From positions 75,275,741 through 75,339,740 of the forward strand of contig CM041465.1 of the NCBI GenBank assembly GCA_023213395.1: a stretch of DNA of 64,000 nt, read 5' to 3'. Below the pieces are notes generated by a model. It worked only from the letters and a program-made list of their open reading frames with translations. It searched no databases and was not told where the DNA came from. Made by a program: the position numbers and the translations under genes. Every line of letters begins with the position of its first letter. Positions within the stretch are counted from its first letter, which is position 1. This DNA is from Cycas panzhihuaensis. Taxonomy: Eukaryota > Cycadophyta. Of the stretch, positions 10,690-22,911 are shown one piece after another.

Positions 10690-12396
10690 TTTTTTAGATT
10701 GTATGGGGATGCCATACTGAGGGACACTCTTGTAGAGTCAAATATGTTATTTAACAAGTATTTTGGAGTCAAATCCCCAAGTTTGTCCCTATTTTGACTA
10801 TACATCTCTATTTAGATCAACACACTTTCTAGAGTGCCCAACCTACTTTAAAGACCATAAAATTAAAATCTAATTATTGCATGAGTTTTTCAAGGTTATG
10901 GCAACCCTACGCATAAATTTTTAGAAAGATCTGAGGCTTCTATAATGATTTTTTTATTTCACAAAACCCTATGTTGGTTACCACCCTTCTATGAAGAAGA
11001 AACCATGAAAAATAATGTAATAAATTAGTATTTATAACTTTTAAAAGTGGCAAGAGTATGTTATTAATAAATCTAAAATGGGTTTACAATATTTTTTGAA
11101 ATCATAGTTAAGAAATTAAGTTTTCAACTAGTCAAAATCTATTTTCTACCATCATTGGTATACATAGGTCATGTGTCATTTTTTATTAAAGAAAATCAAT
11201 TTCTAAACTTTATAATTTAATTAAATTAAATTTATAGTTACAAGAAGTCCACTCAACTCCCTTTGTTCTTTTCAAAAGGTTATGCAAAGGCTTTACACAT
11301 GACTAGTGCCATGTTTATAAAAGGGGTTAATTCATTTTTAGAGAAAATTATGATTTTCTATGAGTTATTAGTAATGGTTTTATTATAACTTTTTCAACAG
11401 CCAGTGAAACTCAATTTTTTCTTCACCATCAGAAACTAGACTTAGACATAAACAAAATGAGTAGTTGCATGAATACTTTTGGATGAAATTTGATATATAT
11501 ATTGTAGTTCAAAGTTGATGAAGTTAATTTTCAATAGTTTTTTTAATATATGGCACATAGACTTTTGGGTGTTAAAAGTTAGTCACCTAGAGTTTGATTT
11601 TAGGGTGGGATGGGGAATGTTTTTTTGAGTTGTACATTTCTATATTGATAGATTTTTAAAATTTAAAATTTTAGCTTATAAAAACCTAATTTGTTGAAGA
11701 AAAATGTGAAAAATATTAAAAGATAGAGAGATTGAAAGATTAAATATTAGATAGTATGATATTGTTGAATGTTAATTGATGTTTGACCAACTTGTGAAGG
11801 TGTTTTATCTTATGATGAAGCCTATTTTTAGACCATCTATTGATATTGTTAATAGAATTGTTGATTGTCAAGTACCTAAATTAATGATGACGTTTGGATA
11901 TTTTGAAGGGTAAAGTCCTCTAGTTATGATGTTTAAAGGGCAAAGCTCCCTAGCATTTAGAGGATAATTCCTCATGTGTTTCCATCCAACATTGTTAAAA
12001 AAGCTATTATCTTTCAACTTGTATTGAAGAGGCTAAATGTTTGTACTATTATATTCTTAACTCATTTGTCTAACCAAGTAGTTTCACTTATTCCTAGACT
12101 GGTTAATAAATGTTGATTGAACTAGGTATCTAAAGTCTCTCCTAGCAAGTTGACACCTACAATGACTTGTTACCCATGTTGTTCAATAAATGGTGAAGTC
12201 TTTATATATATGTTAGCTAATTCATTAATGTGGATGTGTTTATTATGTAGTTTTTGAAGAAAAACTTTTTTTGATGGTGGTGATTGCTCATATATGGATG
12301 AGCATTATTTTAAGATTTGAAGTGTTTTTGGTGGTGACTTAAAGAAAAAGGAGGAGGAGGCAATAAATACTAGTGTTACTTCTTATGATGATTAAT
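10690..12396. other. Unassigned decayed sequence
   Basis: Continuation of the sequence into which G inserted. AT-rich, with no long frame on either strand, no PBS-like or LTR-end motif and no protein signature I recognise. Confidence 0.4.
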
Positions 12397-12837
12397 CATT
12401 ATAGGAGAGTGTTAAAAGTAATAATTAATATTTCATTGTAAAGATATATCAAGTGGTGTTGTATCCCCCTACTCTCTCTTATATGTCATTATTAAATTAT
12501 GAGCATTATTAAGTTGTGTGCATGTAGTCACCTATTCATGTAATATCCTATTGGTAAACTTGAAGGTTCTCTCACATTATTGGTTGGATATGAAATCAAT
12601 TGAACTTATAAATATATACATTTATATAATGCAATTCTTTGAAAGGTGATTATTCTTCCACCATATAATTGTGTCCTTATAATGTGCATGTTTCATCTTA
12701 TCTTGATTTCATATTGATTTTATTTTAACCCCATTAGATATCATTATATTATGAAAGTTAATCATCTATTATGTTGAATTTATTTCTAATAACATAACAT
12801 CACTTTATTATAGGGTTAGTGTATTAATCTATTACAA
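12397..12837 (+). repeat. Possible polypurine tract and 3' LTR
   Basis: cattataggagag at 12397-12409 is followed by TGTTAAAAGTAATAATT, the layout of a polypurine tract and LTR start; attaca at 12832-12837 could be the LTR end. A short acidic/lysine-rich open stretch lies just upstream (about 12320-12390), as in elements F and G. No partner LTR or TSD was found. Confidence 0.25.
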
Positions 12838-12845
12838 AAACAGAT

Positions 12846-12938
12846 GATCAACCACCTAACATATTCATCAAAGTATTGAGTAAAGCTAAGCTCTATAGAT
12901 TCATAGATAAACTTAGAGTCTCCCTAAACAACTATTAA
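12846..12938 (+). pseudogene. Copia RNase H C-terminal remnant (K)
   Basis: Codons read DQPPNIFIKVLSKAKLYRF, then IDKLRVSL, then a stop, corresponding to the conserved tail of copia RNase H (DQ.ADIFTKAL...kf..fr.kLGv). It is followed at once by a polypurine tract, as in intact copia elements. Everything upstream of it in K is missing or unrecognisable. Confidence 0.65.
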
Positions 12939-13250
12939 GTGGGAGAGGATGTGTTAGGATAATGTCCATTCTCAAGCTAATACCCATTCTTGGTATTTTA
13001 GTTACATATGCTCCACACGTTGATGACATGTTGGCTTGGTGGTTGACTTTGAATTATGTGCCAATGCTTCTCATCATCCCACTTATTTATCAAATAGGGT
13101 CAATAACCTTGAGGTTCATTAACGCCACTCTTATATTTATAAATTTATCCTCTCCTTTATGGTTTTGTTATGTGGGTCAAATTGAGCCTTCACCAACAAA
13201 TTTATTGGTTTCATATGAGATGCCTTACCGTATTTATTATTAATATGATG
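12939..13250 (+). repeat. Polypurine tract and start of K 3' LTR
   Basis: aagtgggagaggatg precedes TGTTAGGATAATGTCC at 12952, the expected LTR start. The right end of the LTR was not located. An open frame inside (12962-13243) is probably fortuitous, since LTRs do not code. Confidence 0.5.
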
Positions 13251-13416
13251 TGGTATATCTTCATTTATAGATCTCATTTCATTACCAATCTACTTGAAAC
13301 ATTGTTAGATGTCATCATCAATTGGTTCTTTGACATATAATATCTAATAACAATGTACCCATACCTTCTACAATGTCTTGATAACTTTGGTCACTATCAT
13401 TTCCATAGTGTCAAAT

Positions 13417-13417
<1 letters not shown>

Positions 13418-13481
<64 letters not shown>
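13418..13481. repeat. Compound microsatellite (AC)n(AT)n(AG)n
   Basis: About 16 AC units, 7 AT units and 9 AG units in direct succession. Confidence 0.95.
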
Positions 13482-13599
13482 TTTTACAATATGATACCAT
13501 TTTATTTAAAATCTAAAAAGTTTCATATAACTATTTTTTAACATTGATCTAGTCAACCATTTGTCACTTCCTCTCTATATCTAGGTGCCAAGCATAAGA

Positions 13600-16500
13600 A
13601 ATTTTTCCCAATGTGGCTAGGAACAAAGGAGGCCAACATTCCATCAGAGTTATGTTGCTTGACCATAAATGCTCACAACATTGTGTATGTTTCACTAGAC
13701 TTATGTTACCTTCATATTTTTGTTGTAGGCCAAATCTTTACTGAACTGATTAAATTACCTCTGTGTATATTATCCACAAGCATCAAAATGCTAGCAGATG
13801 TTTCAAATAGTCCCCTTCAATGACTGTGTCTAATGTTACATAAGATCCATGTATGGATTCTTCTTTATGTAAAATTTCATATAAAACTAACCAAAAATTT
13901 ATAATGGATTAGTCATTCCATTATAGATAATAAGTCCAAATGGCACACTTTTCATCATTTTGATATAGTGATTTGGTTACTAGAATTGCTCTCATATGAA
14001 AACAAGATCGATACACCCCATACCTCTTCTCATGCCATACATGCAATGCATCCTTTGAATTTTCTACTTACAACACAATTAGATTATATTCCAAGCATCC
14101 TTTTCTAGCTTGGTTAACCAAATCATCTATTGTTACTTAGTAATAGTAGATGTCCTCATATTGGTCTTAAGCTACCTTATTTTTTGTAGAGCTAAAAGCA
14201 TAATTTTTTTTTCCACCCTTTCATCCAAAAGAATGATAACTACTCTATTTCCCTATCAAGATATCAGTCATTATTAGTCTAAATGAAAAAGTTCTCTTAT
14301 TTTTCATCCCCATGGTCTACTTAATAATAATTAGTATACAACCCTTTCACACAATTGAGATACAACTTCAAATTCTATCTCAACTATTATACAATAGCAA
14401 TTATGGTTAACCACCTTAATCTTTCCATAGGAGAAACCACATTTTGATTAAGGACTTTGATTATAATGGGAGTTTTTTTTCAAAGTTGGTCAACCAAGTT
14501 ATATCCAAGTTTGTTATGTCATGAGATTCATTTACAACCCAAAGCCAACTATTACATCTTATAGAAAAAAGTTTTATATTTATACATCAACTAATGGCTT
14601 AAAATCTTCTAGTTTTGATAATGTTCATATTGTCATTTGCTGCACCTTGTCGACATAAGTCACTTACTCCTCTTAATGTCCTCATTCCTTCTACTTGAAC
14701 AATTGCACTATCTGTATAATTATTAAAATGATTAATATGACAATTTCTAAATTTTATGAATATCTCTAACTTTATTATACAATCCTTTTAAAATTAGAAG
14801 TAATAAAGCTTATTTCTCATATTGGAATGAATGTTGTGCTTGAATCTCCTTTTAAGCATCCTTAAAATATGATTCATTGGTCTCTCAACCTAAATACTTC
14901 TTCATTTATCTTTGATATTTTCTTTGTACCATTCTTAGAATACATTTGGACTTACAATTGTTCCACCCTCCAGTTGTACATTATCTTATCACCTAATTCA
15001 TTTCTCATTGTCATGGGGACCTAGACTTACTTTTAGATCATTGTGATTATAGAGAAGCTCTAATTGCTTTCATATATTAAATGCATTTACCTTGCCTTTT
15101 ATCTTCTATAACATGACAAGACAATTTATTGTTTCATGTCTACTAAATCCACATAAGGTACAAACAATAAACCAAATTGATTCAAAGGGTAATTCCTTTG
15201 CAAATGATCCCAATTATCACACTTGTGACATTGGACACCTTTCATCCTTATAAGACTTAACATAGGTCCTTTCCTAGCTCTTTGTCACATTCTTTGCAAA
15301 ACTTTTAGATTAAAATTAAAATCATGAGTTATGTATTTTTGTGTTGAATATTTCATATTATTGACCAAATATCCTTAAACACATGTTAGATGTAATATTA
15401 TGAGAGTATTCTTCTATTGAAAGTCCAAATGCCTTATGAACGTAACAATACAGTCATTCTCTAGGTGAGATCAACTTTTATCGATATGTCCCTTATTGAT
15501 TTCCCTATGGAAGTTCAATGATTTAGTGATAAGCATTCCTTGCTATTGACATGGTGTTCAATGTAATATATTTAGATCCACCACTCTTGAACATACTCCA
15601 TAGGGGACAATCCTTTTTATAATGATTGCACATTTGACAATTAACACACCACACACTTTCTCTCTATGGTTGTTCTTTGATTAATACATTTAAGTTTTTG
15701 CAATGCCTAAATTAATTAATTTACAACCTTTGGTGGAGTTTAAACAAATGAAATTCCATCCACTTATCCTTCTAGTTCCATTACAATGCCCGATGTGTCT
15801 TCAAAAGTTTAAGATTCCTCTATTGAATTCTAATCCTTATTATCGAGACAATTCTATTTACAAAATAGTCGACATTTTATTTCTCATCCAGTTAATGCAT
15901 GCCATGAACAAATAAGTCTTCAGTTTACAAAGCAATGCTAAGAGTGTTTCAATATATTATATATGTAAGTTCTTTAGTTCCATTAATGTTGTTTGTCTCA
16001 ATTTTTAATGTTTGGATGCTTTTAGAAATTACTTCTTGCCATAGTCCAAGCCTTTAATCAACTTTTGGTGTATCATTTACTTATACTATATTTGCACTTT
16101 ACCATGCAAAGTGGTCACAAATTTATTCCATTGTATCTTATGATCAATTGATCCATGTCAAATCTACAACGATTTGCACATAAAAATGTGTTGATGTCCA
16201 TTAAGCATGCCATCATATTTTAGCAACTAAATCTTAACCACGTACTAGATCACAAATACTAGATTAACCATGTTGCTATTAATGTTTGCAATCTATTGTT
16301 TATTTTTTATTATTAATCTTAAGGGAGAAGAGTTTCGAAGAAGGTCAAATCATGAATTAAAAGTCTTAATCTATTCTTTCAACTTATCAAATGCATCTTC
16401 ATATAAATCAATTTCTTTCCACTCATCTTCTAGGAGGGGACAATAAACTACAATTTCTAAAAGTCTCACCTTCTCTCTTTATTCATGAGCTTATTCTCTA

Positions 16501-16810
16501 CATGATTCATTAACTAATAAGAGTCATCACCCATATTCTTATAGTCCATGATCCTAGTGATTTGCCCTTGCTACCCTTAATTCTTCAGATATCATATTAG
16601 CATTATCATTCCAACTTTCTAGCCATCCTTCCCAATCAACCTTTGAATTAAGTTGTAATCATCTTTATCACCATGACCAGTTTAATATTTCTTAATTTCT
16701 CACTTATAGCACTGATTTTGTTCAATAGTTAAATCAAATGTTGGATGTTTTAACTTACTTAAGCACAATCATGGAATTGCTTAATAATTAGTAACTTTCA
16801 ACCAAGCATT
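13600..16810 (-). mobile_element. Decayed minus-strand copia remnant L
   Basis: No frame is open, but motifs on the minus strand occur in the order expected for a copia element: a gag-like stretch (about 16640-16560), two zinc knuckles (15230-15121) and a broken protease start (about 14556-14510, WVVNESHDIT in place of W..DSGAS.H.T). Integrase and RT were not recognised to the left. The right side is interrupted by E, and its continuation should lie at 32052-32497. No LTR of L could be defined. Confidence 0.55.
15121..15230 (-). pseudogene. Double CCHC zinc knuckle of L gag
   Basis: Minus-strand codons 15162-15121 give CTLCGFSRHETINC, a complete C-x2-C-x4-H-x4-C knuckle of the nucleocapsid type that binds element RNA. 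About 27 bases upstream (15230-15189) a second one reads CHKCDNWDHLQRNY, with the last Cys replaced by Tyr. Retention of one intact knuckle in otherwise stop-riddled sequence confirms the strand and identity. Two knuckles are fewer than usual for caulimovirus-like sequence but more than the single one typical of plant copia gag. Confidence 0.65.
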
Positions 16811-17101
16811 TGTTGAATACTAATGTTTACATTGGCTCATAACGTAAAGTTATGAACCTCTCTGCTATCATTGTATTTTAAGCATTTTTTATTTAAATAT
16901 GAGAATGGTGAGCCATTAGGGGTTACTTAATATTCCTCATGTCTTATCATTTAGAAGTAAATATTTATTTTAAGATTGTATTTATGTATTATTTATGCAT
17001 TAGATTGTGTATTATAATAGGAAAGGGAGTTTAATGAACAAGAGATGAGTTTAATTTCTTAAATATATCAATGTATGAACTTAATTTTAATAGTTTTTAC
17101 A
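16811..17101 (+). repeat. 5' LTR of E
   Basis: 291 bp, from TGTTGAATACTAATG to tttttaca, immediately followed by the primer-binding site. Aligns with 31729-32046 throughout, with scattered substitutions and small indels. Confidence 0.9.
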
Positions 17102-17113
17102 TGGTACCAGAGC
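17102..17113 (+). other. Primer-binding site of E
   Basis: TGGTACCAGAGC, one mismatch to the initiator tRNA-Met complement, directly after the LTR. Confidence 0.88.
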
Positions 17114-17635
17114 TAGTTAGGTGCAAATTATAGGTTTGGGTATAAGATTGCATAGGTCTAGGACCTATCTTGTGCAATTTACTACTTTTTGGAAGCAAAA
17201 TCAGGTTTTTTTTTTCATACATTTTATGATTTTTGATGTAGTGGTTAAGTCTTGTTTAGGCTTGAGTTATTCAAGTTTTAAATTGATTTATGTCTTTATT
17301 AGAGCTCAAACTCTAATTTTTGAGACTATGAATGATTTATAATTCTTGTTTTTTAATTATTATATTAGAAATCCATGTTGTGGGAATTATGCATAATAGT
17401 TTGCAACATGTTTTTTGTTTAGTTTCTACATTGATGGTCATTGTCATGATGTATAGGAACTACCCTTAAGGTATATTTTTAGACACAAATATCTAAGCAC
17501 TATCAAGCAAACAAAATAGTAAATATGTCAAAGGGTAAGCACTACAAAACAAGTCAAAGAAACTTATTTTAATTTGAAGGAAAAAATCTTCAATGGGTTG
17601 AAAATATCTATTTTCTTTCATCAATAGCTTCTAAT
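17114..17635 (+). mobile_element. E leader, part 1
   Basis: Untranslated leader of E up to the A2 insertion. The open frame at 17121-17342 begins almost at the PBS and has no recognisable domain. The leader continues at 23373 after the CTAAT duplication. Confidence 0.6.
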
Positions 17636-18067
17636 TGAAGGAATATAATGTTTGCAAGACTATGCTCTGATACCAAATGATGGAAAATATAATAGCAGGA
17701 GAACATGATAGAACATATATCAAATAACCATAAACCAATATTGCATCAATGTATCACAATCACAATAGCATAAACACATGAAAGCCTTGTTGTTCAATCC
17801 ATTGTAGTAGAAATGAGCATTACAAATCTCCTCAAAGGTAGGCGGTGTCTAAAAACACTAGGGTTGTACACCCCATAATATAAATAGTTTTGGGGGAGGA
17901 GGGAAACTCCTCAACCCCTGAATTCAAATTAATAATAAAATAATATTCACTTAACTCAAATGAAACTAACACAACTTACCTTGATATGTTGAGCATCACA
18001 TGTCTAAATTGAGGTGCACAAGCCTGGTAGGTAAGAGGGAGTGGAGTGATGACATTACACTCCAACA
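17636..18067 (-). repeat. 3' LTR of A2
   Basis: 432 bp. On the minus strand it runs from TGTTGGAGTG to ATTCCTTCA. About 42 bases before that end it contains an embedded copy of a primer-binding site (TTTGGTATCAGAGC), so the LTR extends past what was once its own boundary. A TATTTATA-like box lies in the middle. Confidence 0.92.
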
Positions 18068-18820
18068 TTCTCCCCCTTAATATCAGCACGAACACTTGTA
18101 TCTTTTCCTTGAACTTATGGGCGGTACTTGAAAAAACTTTAAAATTCTGATCTTGATCTTTATCAACTCTTCTCACCCTTATAGTCACATATGTCTCTTT
18201 ATCATAGAATGATGTAGAAAAACTATAAGTAGATGAAACTTGATGCAAATGTAGATGAATAACTATAATTTTGACTTTGTCAACTAAAACATTAAGAAGA
18301 CTTTGAACTTGAACTTTTGTAATCTTTATGGTTTGAATAATTGTCATATTATCAGGTTCATTCTTTGTCATATCATCACATTCATTCTTCGTTATGTCAT
18401 AAGATTCATCTTCATTCTTCCCCTCAAATGGAGGATCAAATCCTTGTGCAACAAGGCAGTCCTGCATTTGATCTAAATCATCATGGTTGTTGTCGTCATG
18501 ATCTATCTGTTCTGTTACCTGTCTCACATGCTCATCAAAAGTTTCATCAAATACATTGGGGGTATCTCCCCCATAAAGGAAATCAATAAATCCCAAATAG
18601 ACTTAGATGTTGTTAATTCAGAAACCAGTGAAAAAACATCATCAGTCATAGTGCAAAATAATAAACCTAAAACTTCATTATCTTTTCTATAATTTTCTTT
18701 AATGCTAAGGTCACATTCATGTTGTAAATACTTTAAAAGATCATATTCAATAAAGTAAGTTTGCATGGTGTCATACCATAGTGAAAAGTTATGGCCATCA
18801 AAATTGGGGAATTGTGCCAT
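17976..18820 (-). pseudogene. A2 gag-like gene, frameshifted
   Basis: The frame starts at 18820 with MAQFPNFDGHNFSLWY, the DUF4219-type opening of copia gag (F.G.nfslWy..M). It continues through a capsid-like segment with LLKYLQHECDLSIKENYRKD and LTTSKSIWDLL (UBN2-like). One frame change near 18590 moves it into a second frame starting DFLYGGDTPNVFDETFDEH, which ends at 17976. The C-terminal part is acidic, then basic, has no zinc knuckle, and reads through the polypurine tract (TLRGRML-type codons) into the LTR. Its position beside the 3' LTR, with 4 kb of leader before it, is unusual for gag. A1 and A3 carry the same gene. Confidence 0.8.
18068..18080 (-). other. Polypurine tract of A2
   Basis: Minus strand ttaagggggagaa, adjoining the LTR start. 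Identical in A1 (42425-42437) and A3 (47807-47819). Confidence 0.88.
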
Positions 18821-18829
18821 TTTGAAAGC

Positions 18830-20280
18830 AATGTAATCAATAAGAATATAATGATGCGTTTGGAAGCAAACTTAAAAAATCTTTTTCACTTATGCAAAAC
18901 TGAAATAAACTTTTGTGAATGAAATATAAAGATTTTTCAAAAATACCAATTTCTTAAATGAGTAAATATAAATCTTCAATGTAAGAAAAAAACTTTCCCT
19001 TTTTGTATAAAAATAACTTTTCTTTGAGAAGAATATATATTACCTTATGAACAATTTCTGGTTTGAAATAGCTTAAAATGCTTGTAGAAAGATCAAATAG
19101 AAACCTTGAGTTAAACAATGAGATATAAACTAGAATTTTCTTAAAAATTTTAAAAAAAGATAAGCTTATTAGGATGTACTTGTATGCTCAATTTTAACAG
19201 CTTGAAAACTATATTGAATAATGTCAGAATAACTTAAAATTCTACCAATATGTAGATTAATAAGGTGTGAATCTAATGAAACTAACAGTTTTGAAAACGG
19301 GTACCAATAAATCATGATTTGAATGATACAAAGGTATAGACCTCCTTATGGGGCCTAACAGGAGCAGGGTAGTCAAAAATTGCATAAAATTACTAATTAA
19401 CTTTTAGAAAATGTTGAAAAAAAGATCAAATATTGTTTATGAAATGTTCAACGTTCTTTCAATTGAAATTTTTGAAAATATATATTAAAAAAATGTGGAA
19501 AAATAGCAGATTTGAAGCAATAAGGTACCTCAACTTTGAATGATTTGAAAGATAGAAAAAATATATCAAAATATATTAAAAAAATATGCCAAAATGAAGA
19601 GAAATGAGTTAGCTTCCCAACGAAGCTGATGGAATTAAAATCTGATATAAAATAAAAAAATTATAGCGAAAATGGTAATAGGTGTCTTTATGTAAAATGT
19701 TAAGAAACATGCTAAAAACAACTAAATTCCTGATTTTTGCGATTAAAATACTAATGAAAATGAATTCAAAAAATTGAAGTAAGAAGTGGGTATAGAAGTC
19801 TGTAGAACATAGATCGCTATAGAGGAAATTCGGGTAGAAAGTAATTTACCAGTAATAAATTACAGCCAGTTCTAAAAATGATTTTGTTAAAAGTGTGAAA
19901 AATGCTAAAATTTTGAATGTCTGACGTTGAATTGGTCGAAATAGAGTCAAATCGACACCAAATTGGTTACATGACCAGTCAAAATTGGTGTACAAAAAAT
20001 TTCAGATCTATTGGAGGTAGTTTCCTCTGAAACCGATAAGCCAGTGATAAGTTATGGCAACAAAAATGCCAATAACTCTATGAAAAATAAAAAATTAAAA
20101 AAAATAAAAATGAAAAACATTTAAAACCTTTTTGTAAGTGGCTAGCAGTCACATGATGGTGAAATGGAACCGGGGGCTGAAAGTGAAAAGGGATTAAACC
20201 CTTTAAACCCTCAAATTTGAAAAAATATATAATTAAATTTATTTTTTTAAAACTTTATCTTAAATGTTAAAACTATGAAA
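18830..20280 (-). mobile_element. Conserved leader block of A2, 3' side of cargo
   Basis: Non-coding, but alignable by eye with 35860-37330 of A1 and 48510-49690 of A3. Shared landmarks include accaaattggt.. near 19960, ccgataagccagtgataagttatggc (split across 20033-20058) and gccaataac at 20070. Every homologous position lies at the same distance from gag in the three copies. Confidence 0.75.
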
Positions 20281-20351
20281 AATAATGAAATGAAAATGCC
20301 ACCTCGCCGAATTTGCTCGAAATTCTGAGGTAGAGTCGGACTCAATCAATC

Positions 20352-20404
<53 letters not shown>

Positions 20405-20418
20405 GTTGTGTCAGGATC

Positions 20419-20465
<47 letters not shown>

Positions 20466-21062
20466 ACGCTGTTATTATTCTTTGAACACTGTTGTTAATG
20501 TGGCGTTATCGAATGCTTAATGTGCCATTATCGAACGCTGCTGCGGAAGATCAAAACGACGGCTATGGAAGAACAATGGAAGATCAACGCCGCTGTAACC
20601 AGAATTATTACAATAAGACCCCGCACTTTCGATTTCTATCGGAGACTCCACCAAGTTCATCGAATGAAAGCCGAGTCTGAGCACGCTACAGGCTGAAGCC
20701 GATTAATGAGATAATGATAACAATAAGGCAGGCCGAAGCAAATAAAAATGAATATTATTAAATATAAATCAGCATTAGGAATGTACAAGGCAACGCTGAG
20801 TCCGCGTGAGTAGTGCTAGCTAACGCAAACCAATATTAAAAGACGGAGTGATGAGAGGTACGGATGCACAGATAATGACCACCGAACAGAGGCAATATTA
20901 AAAAATAGAGACGTTTGGAATGGACAGGCACAACGCACAATGGACAGGCACAACGCACAAGGTAGAAGAGACGGATCACGAGCCTTAATGAAGACGGCGC
21001 AAAACGGCAAGCCTTAGCGCACCAAATAAAATGCAAACATTGAATAATAATGAGGCAGCGCC

Positions 21063-21072
21063 AATATATAAA
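21063..21072 (+). promoter_or_regulatory. TATA-like box ahead of the A2 cargo gene
   Basis: aatatataaaaacc lies about 105 bp before the ATG at 21175, a normal plant spacing for TATA box plus 5' leader. The intervening sequence (ctcgctttcctctaaaaaccctggg) is pyrimidine-rich, like plant 5' UTRs. Transcription from here would run antisense to A2. Activity is inferred. Confidence 0.4.
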
Positions 21073-21174
21073 AACCAGAAATGGCAAGGCTAGGAGACCA
21101 ACAGTAGGATTTTATTCTCGCTTTCCTCTAAAAACCCTGGGAAGCTGGGAGAGAGTTTAAGCGACTTCTGCAGG

Positions 21175-21602
21175 ATGGTTGGAGATGGAGAGTTAGAAAC
21201 AGCCCAAAATTTTATTCAAGACCTACAAATTGAAATGGCTTCTCTCAAAGAGAGAATTCAGGTGCTGGAGCTTGAGAATGCAAAACTCTCTACGAGTTTC
21301 AGCAAAAAACCACAAGATGTATGGAAAAGGATACAGCCACCCAAGTACTGCAGCATGGAGGGTTTGTACCACCTAGTGCATGGCAATCTTGTGAAACTAT
21401 GCTAATGGAAAAGAAAATGGAAGCAGATATACTTGGGCCAAGTCAATGCAATCCTAGTTTTCCTTCAACATTTTATGCAGAGGATAATGATCATGTAATA
21501 ACTCAAGGCAGCTCTTTTGGAGGCACTCCAAAGCCAGGTTCACCAAGCAAATACAAGATGTCTGCTGGTAACAAAACTATAAATGTAACAAGCAACATGT
21601 AA
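21175..21602 (+). pseudogene. Captured coiled-coil protein fragment in A2
   Basis: The ATG at 21175 sits in a favourable context (caggATGGTT). The first 45 codons (MVGDGELETAQNFIQDLQ, then IEMASLKERIQVLELENAKL) form heptads typical of a coiled coil. Near 21315 the reading frame shifts; the next frame (to 21602) carries VLQHGGFVPPSAWQSCETML, then a Pro/Ser/Gly-rich stretch ending GGTPKPGSPSKYK, which looks like real protein sequence. I do not recognise the family. The absence of obvious introns over 430 bp and the abrupt end suggest capture of a 5' gene part. It lies antisense to the retrotransposon. Confidence 0.6.
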
Positions 21603-21849
21603 GCAAGTGAAGCAAGGCAGAGTATTATCAAGAGCCTAAGCAATCTTCTCCAAATAATGCATACAAATTATATGCCACTTGTTTTGCAAGAGTTTCTAGA
21701 AGTGCTTTTGTGGTAATGTAATGATATATTTAATGAGAACCAGACGGTTATCCCAAGAAGATACCCTTGAATTTACAATTATTACAACAATGTTATGGCT
21801 TGGAAACATAAAATTTTCTGTGATGTTATTTGTGTTCAATCTATCCTTC

Positions 21850-22911
21850 AAATAATAATAGTAAAAGATACTTAGTGGAGCAATATACTCATATAATCGA
21901 GTCACAATATTAATAAATTTTTCAAATATTTTGAAGGGAATATATCATAAAAAACACTTATATATTTGTATTTGAAAAAATTTCAAAGGAATATATTGAG
22001 CAGATATATAAAATGTATGTAAATTTGAAAATGGAACAGAAGAACCTGGAATACGCAGCTGTAGTTGTCTTGATCTTGTGTATATCTTCTTCAAAAAACT
22101 GAATATGCCTCAAATATTGTAGATATGCAACTGCTATCTTTTGTAGATTGAAATATAGCTTGTAGCTGGAAAAACGCTTTTATGAATCTGCACAAATCTT
22201 GTGAAATAACACTGAATATGCTCGTTATATCATAAAAAACCCCAATAATAAGTGAATCTTTTAAAAAATATAATAAATCTGTTGAAAAACTTTTAGAAAA
22301 TATCACCAAATGATGGAAAATCACAGATCTGAAGTAAGACCCAATAGATCTGCAAAACTATTATGTAAATGTTGTAGATCTGGCCTTAGTATAGCAGATC
22401 TATAGCCAAAAATATCACAGATATGAATAAATATAACAGAAAATATTAAAATTTTGTTGAAATAAGCAGATTTATAGTAAAAAATAGCATATCTGAAGTA
22501 ACAAATTACGAATCTTTGAAGAAAACTCGATAACTTTTGTATGCAACTGATGCTCTTTTGCAAATATGCGAAAAATATCAAATAAGTAGACAAAAACTTG
22601 TAAACTGTCAAAATATATGATAAATATGTAGATCTGAAGAAAGAATAACTTAAATATGAGAATAAAACTTGAATGTATATAACTTGCTGCTAAAAATCCT
22701 ACGTAGATCTGCACAAATCTGAAATAGATCTGAGTAATATTTGTTGAACTAGAAATACAGCTCAATAATAATCAAAATCTACTGAAATAATATATAAAAC
22801 TTGCTAAAAATTTTCAGAAAATAAATATAGTTAATATATCTTGCTTGTAAAAAAAACTGTTGTAGAATACCAGTAGATCCTATTGCTCTTCTTCAAAACT
22901 TGACGGGCCGT
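21850..22911 (-). mobile_element. Conserved leader block of A2, 5' side of cargo
   Basis: Non-coding and rich in the motif agatct/agatctg. Aligns with 33400-34455 of A1 and with 51850-52990 of A3, for example caaataataatagtaaaa followed by ggagcaatatactcatata at 21850-21897, also in A3 at 51953. Numerous short open frames in it are artefacts of low complexity. Confidence 0.75.

Larger units (their letters stand above)
20290..21840 (+). other. Cargo insert of A2 (captured host sequence)
   Basis: This segment has no counterpart in A1 or A3, although the blocks on both sides do. It is richer in G+C and CG dinucleotides (20470-21100) than its surroundings. It includes two TA microsatellites (20347-20401 and about 20425-20460), a 22-bp direct repeat (aatggacaggcacaacgcac at 20919 and 20941) and a coding fragment with leader and TATA-like box on the strand opposite to the element. 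The limits are approximate. Best read as a host gene 5' end taken up by the retrotransposon. Confidence 0.65.

Noticed and set aside
12962-13243. 93-codon hydrophobic frame considered as a membrane protein
   Set aside because: Lies directly after a polypurine tract in an LTR; no support as a gene.
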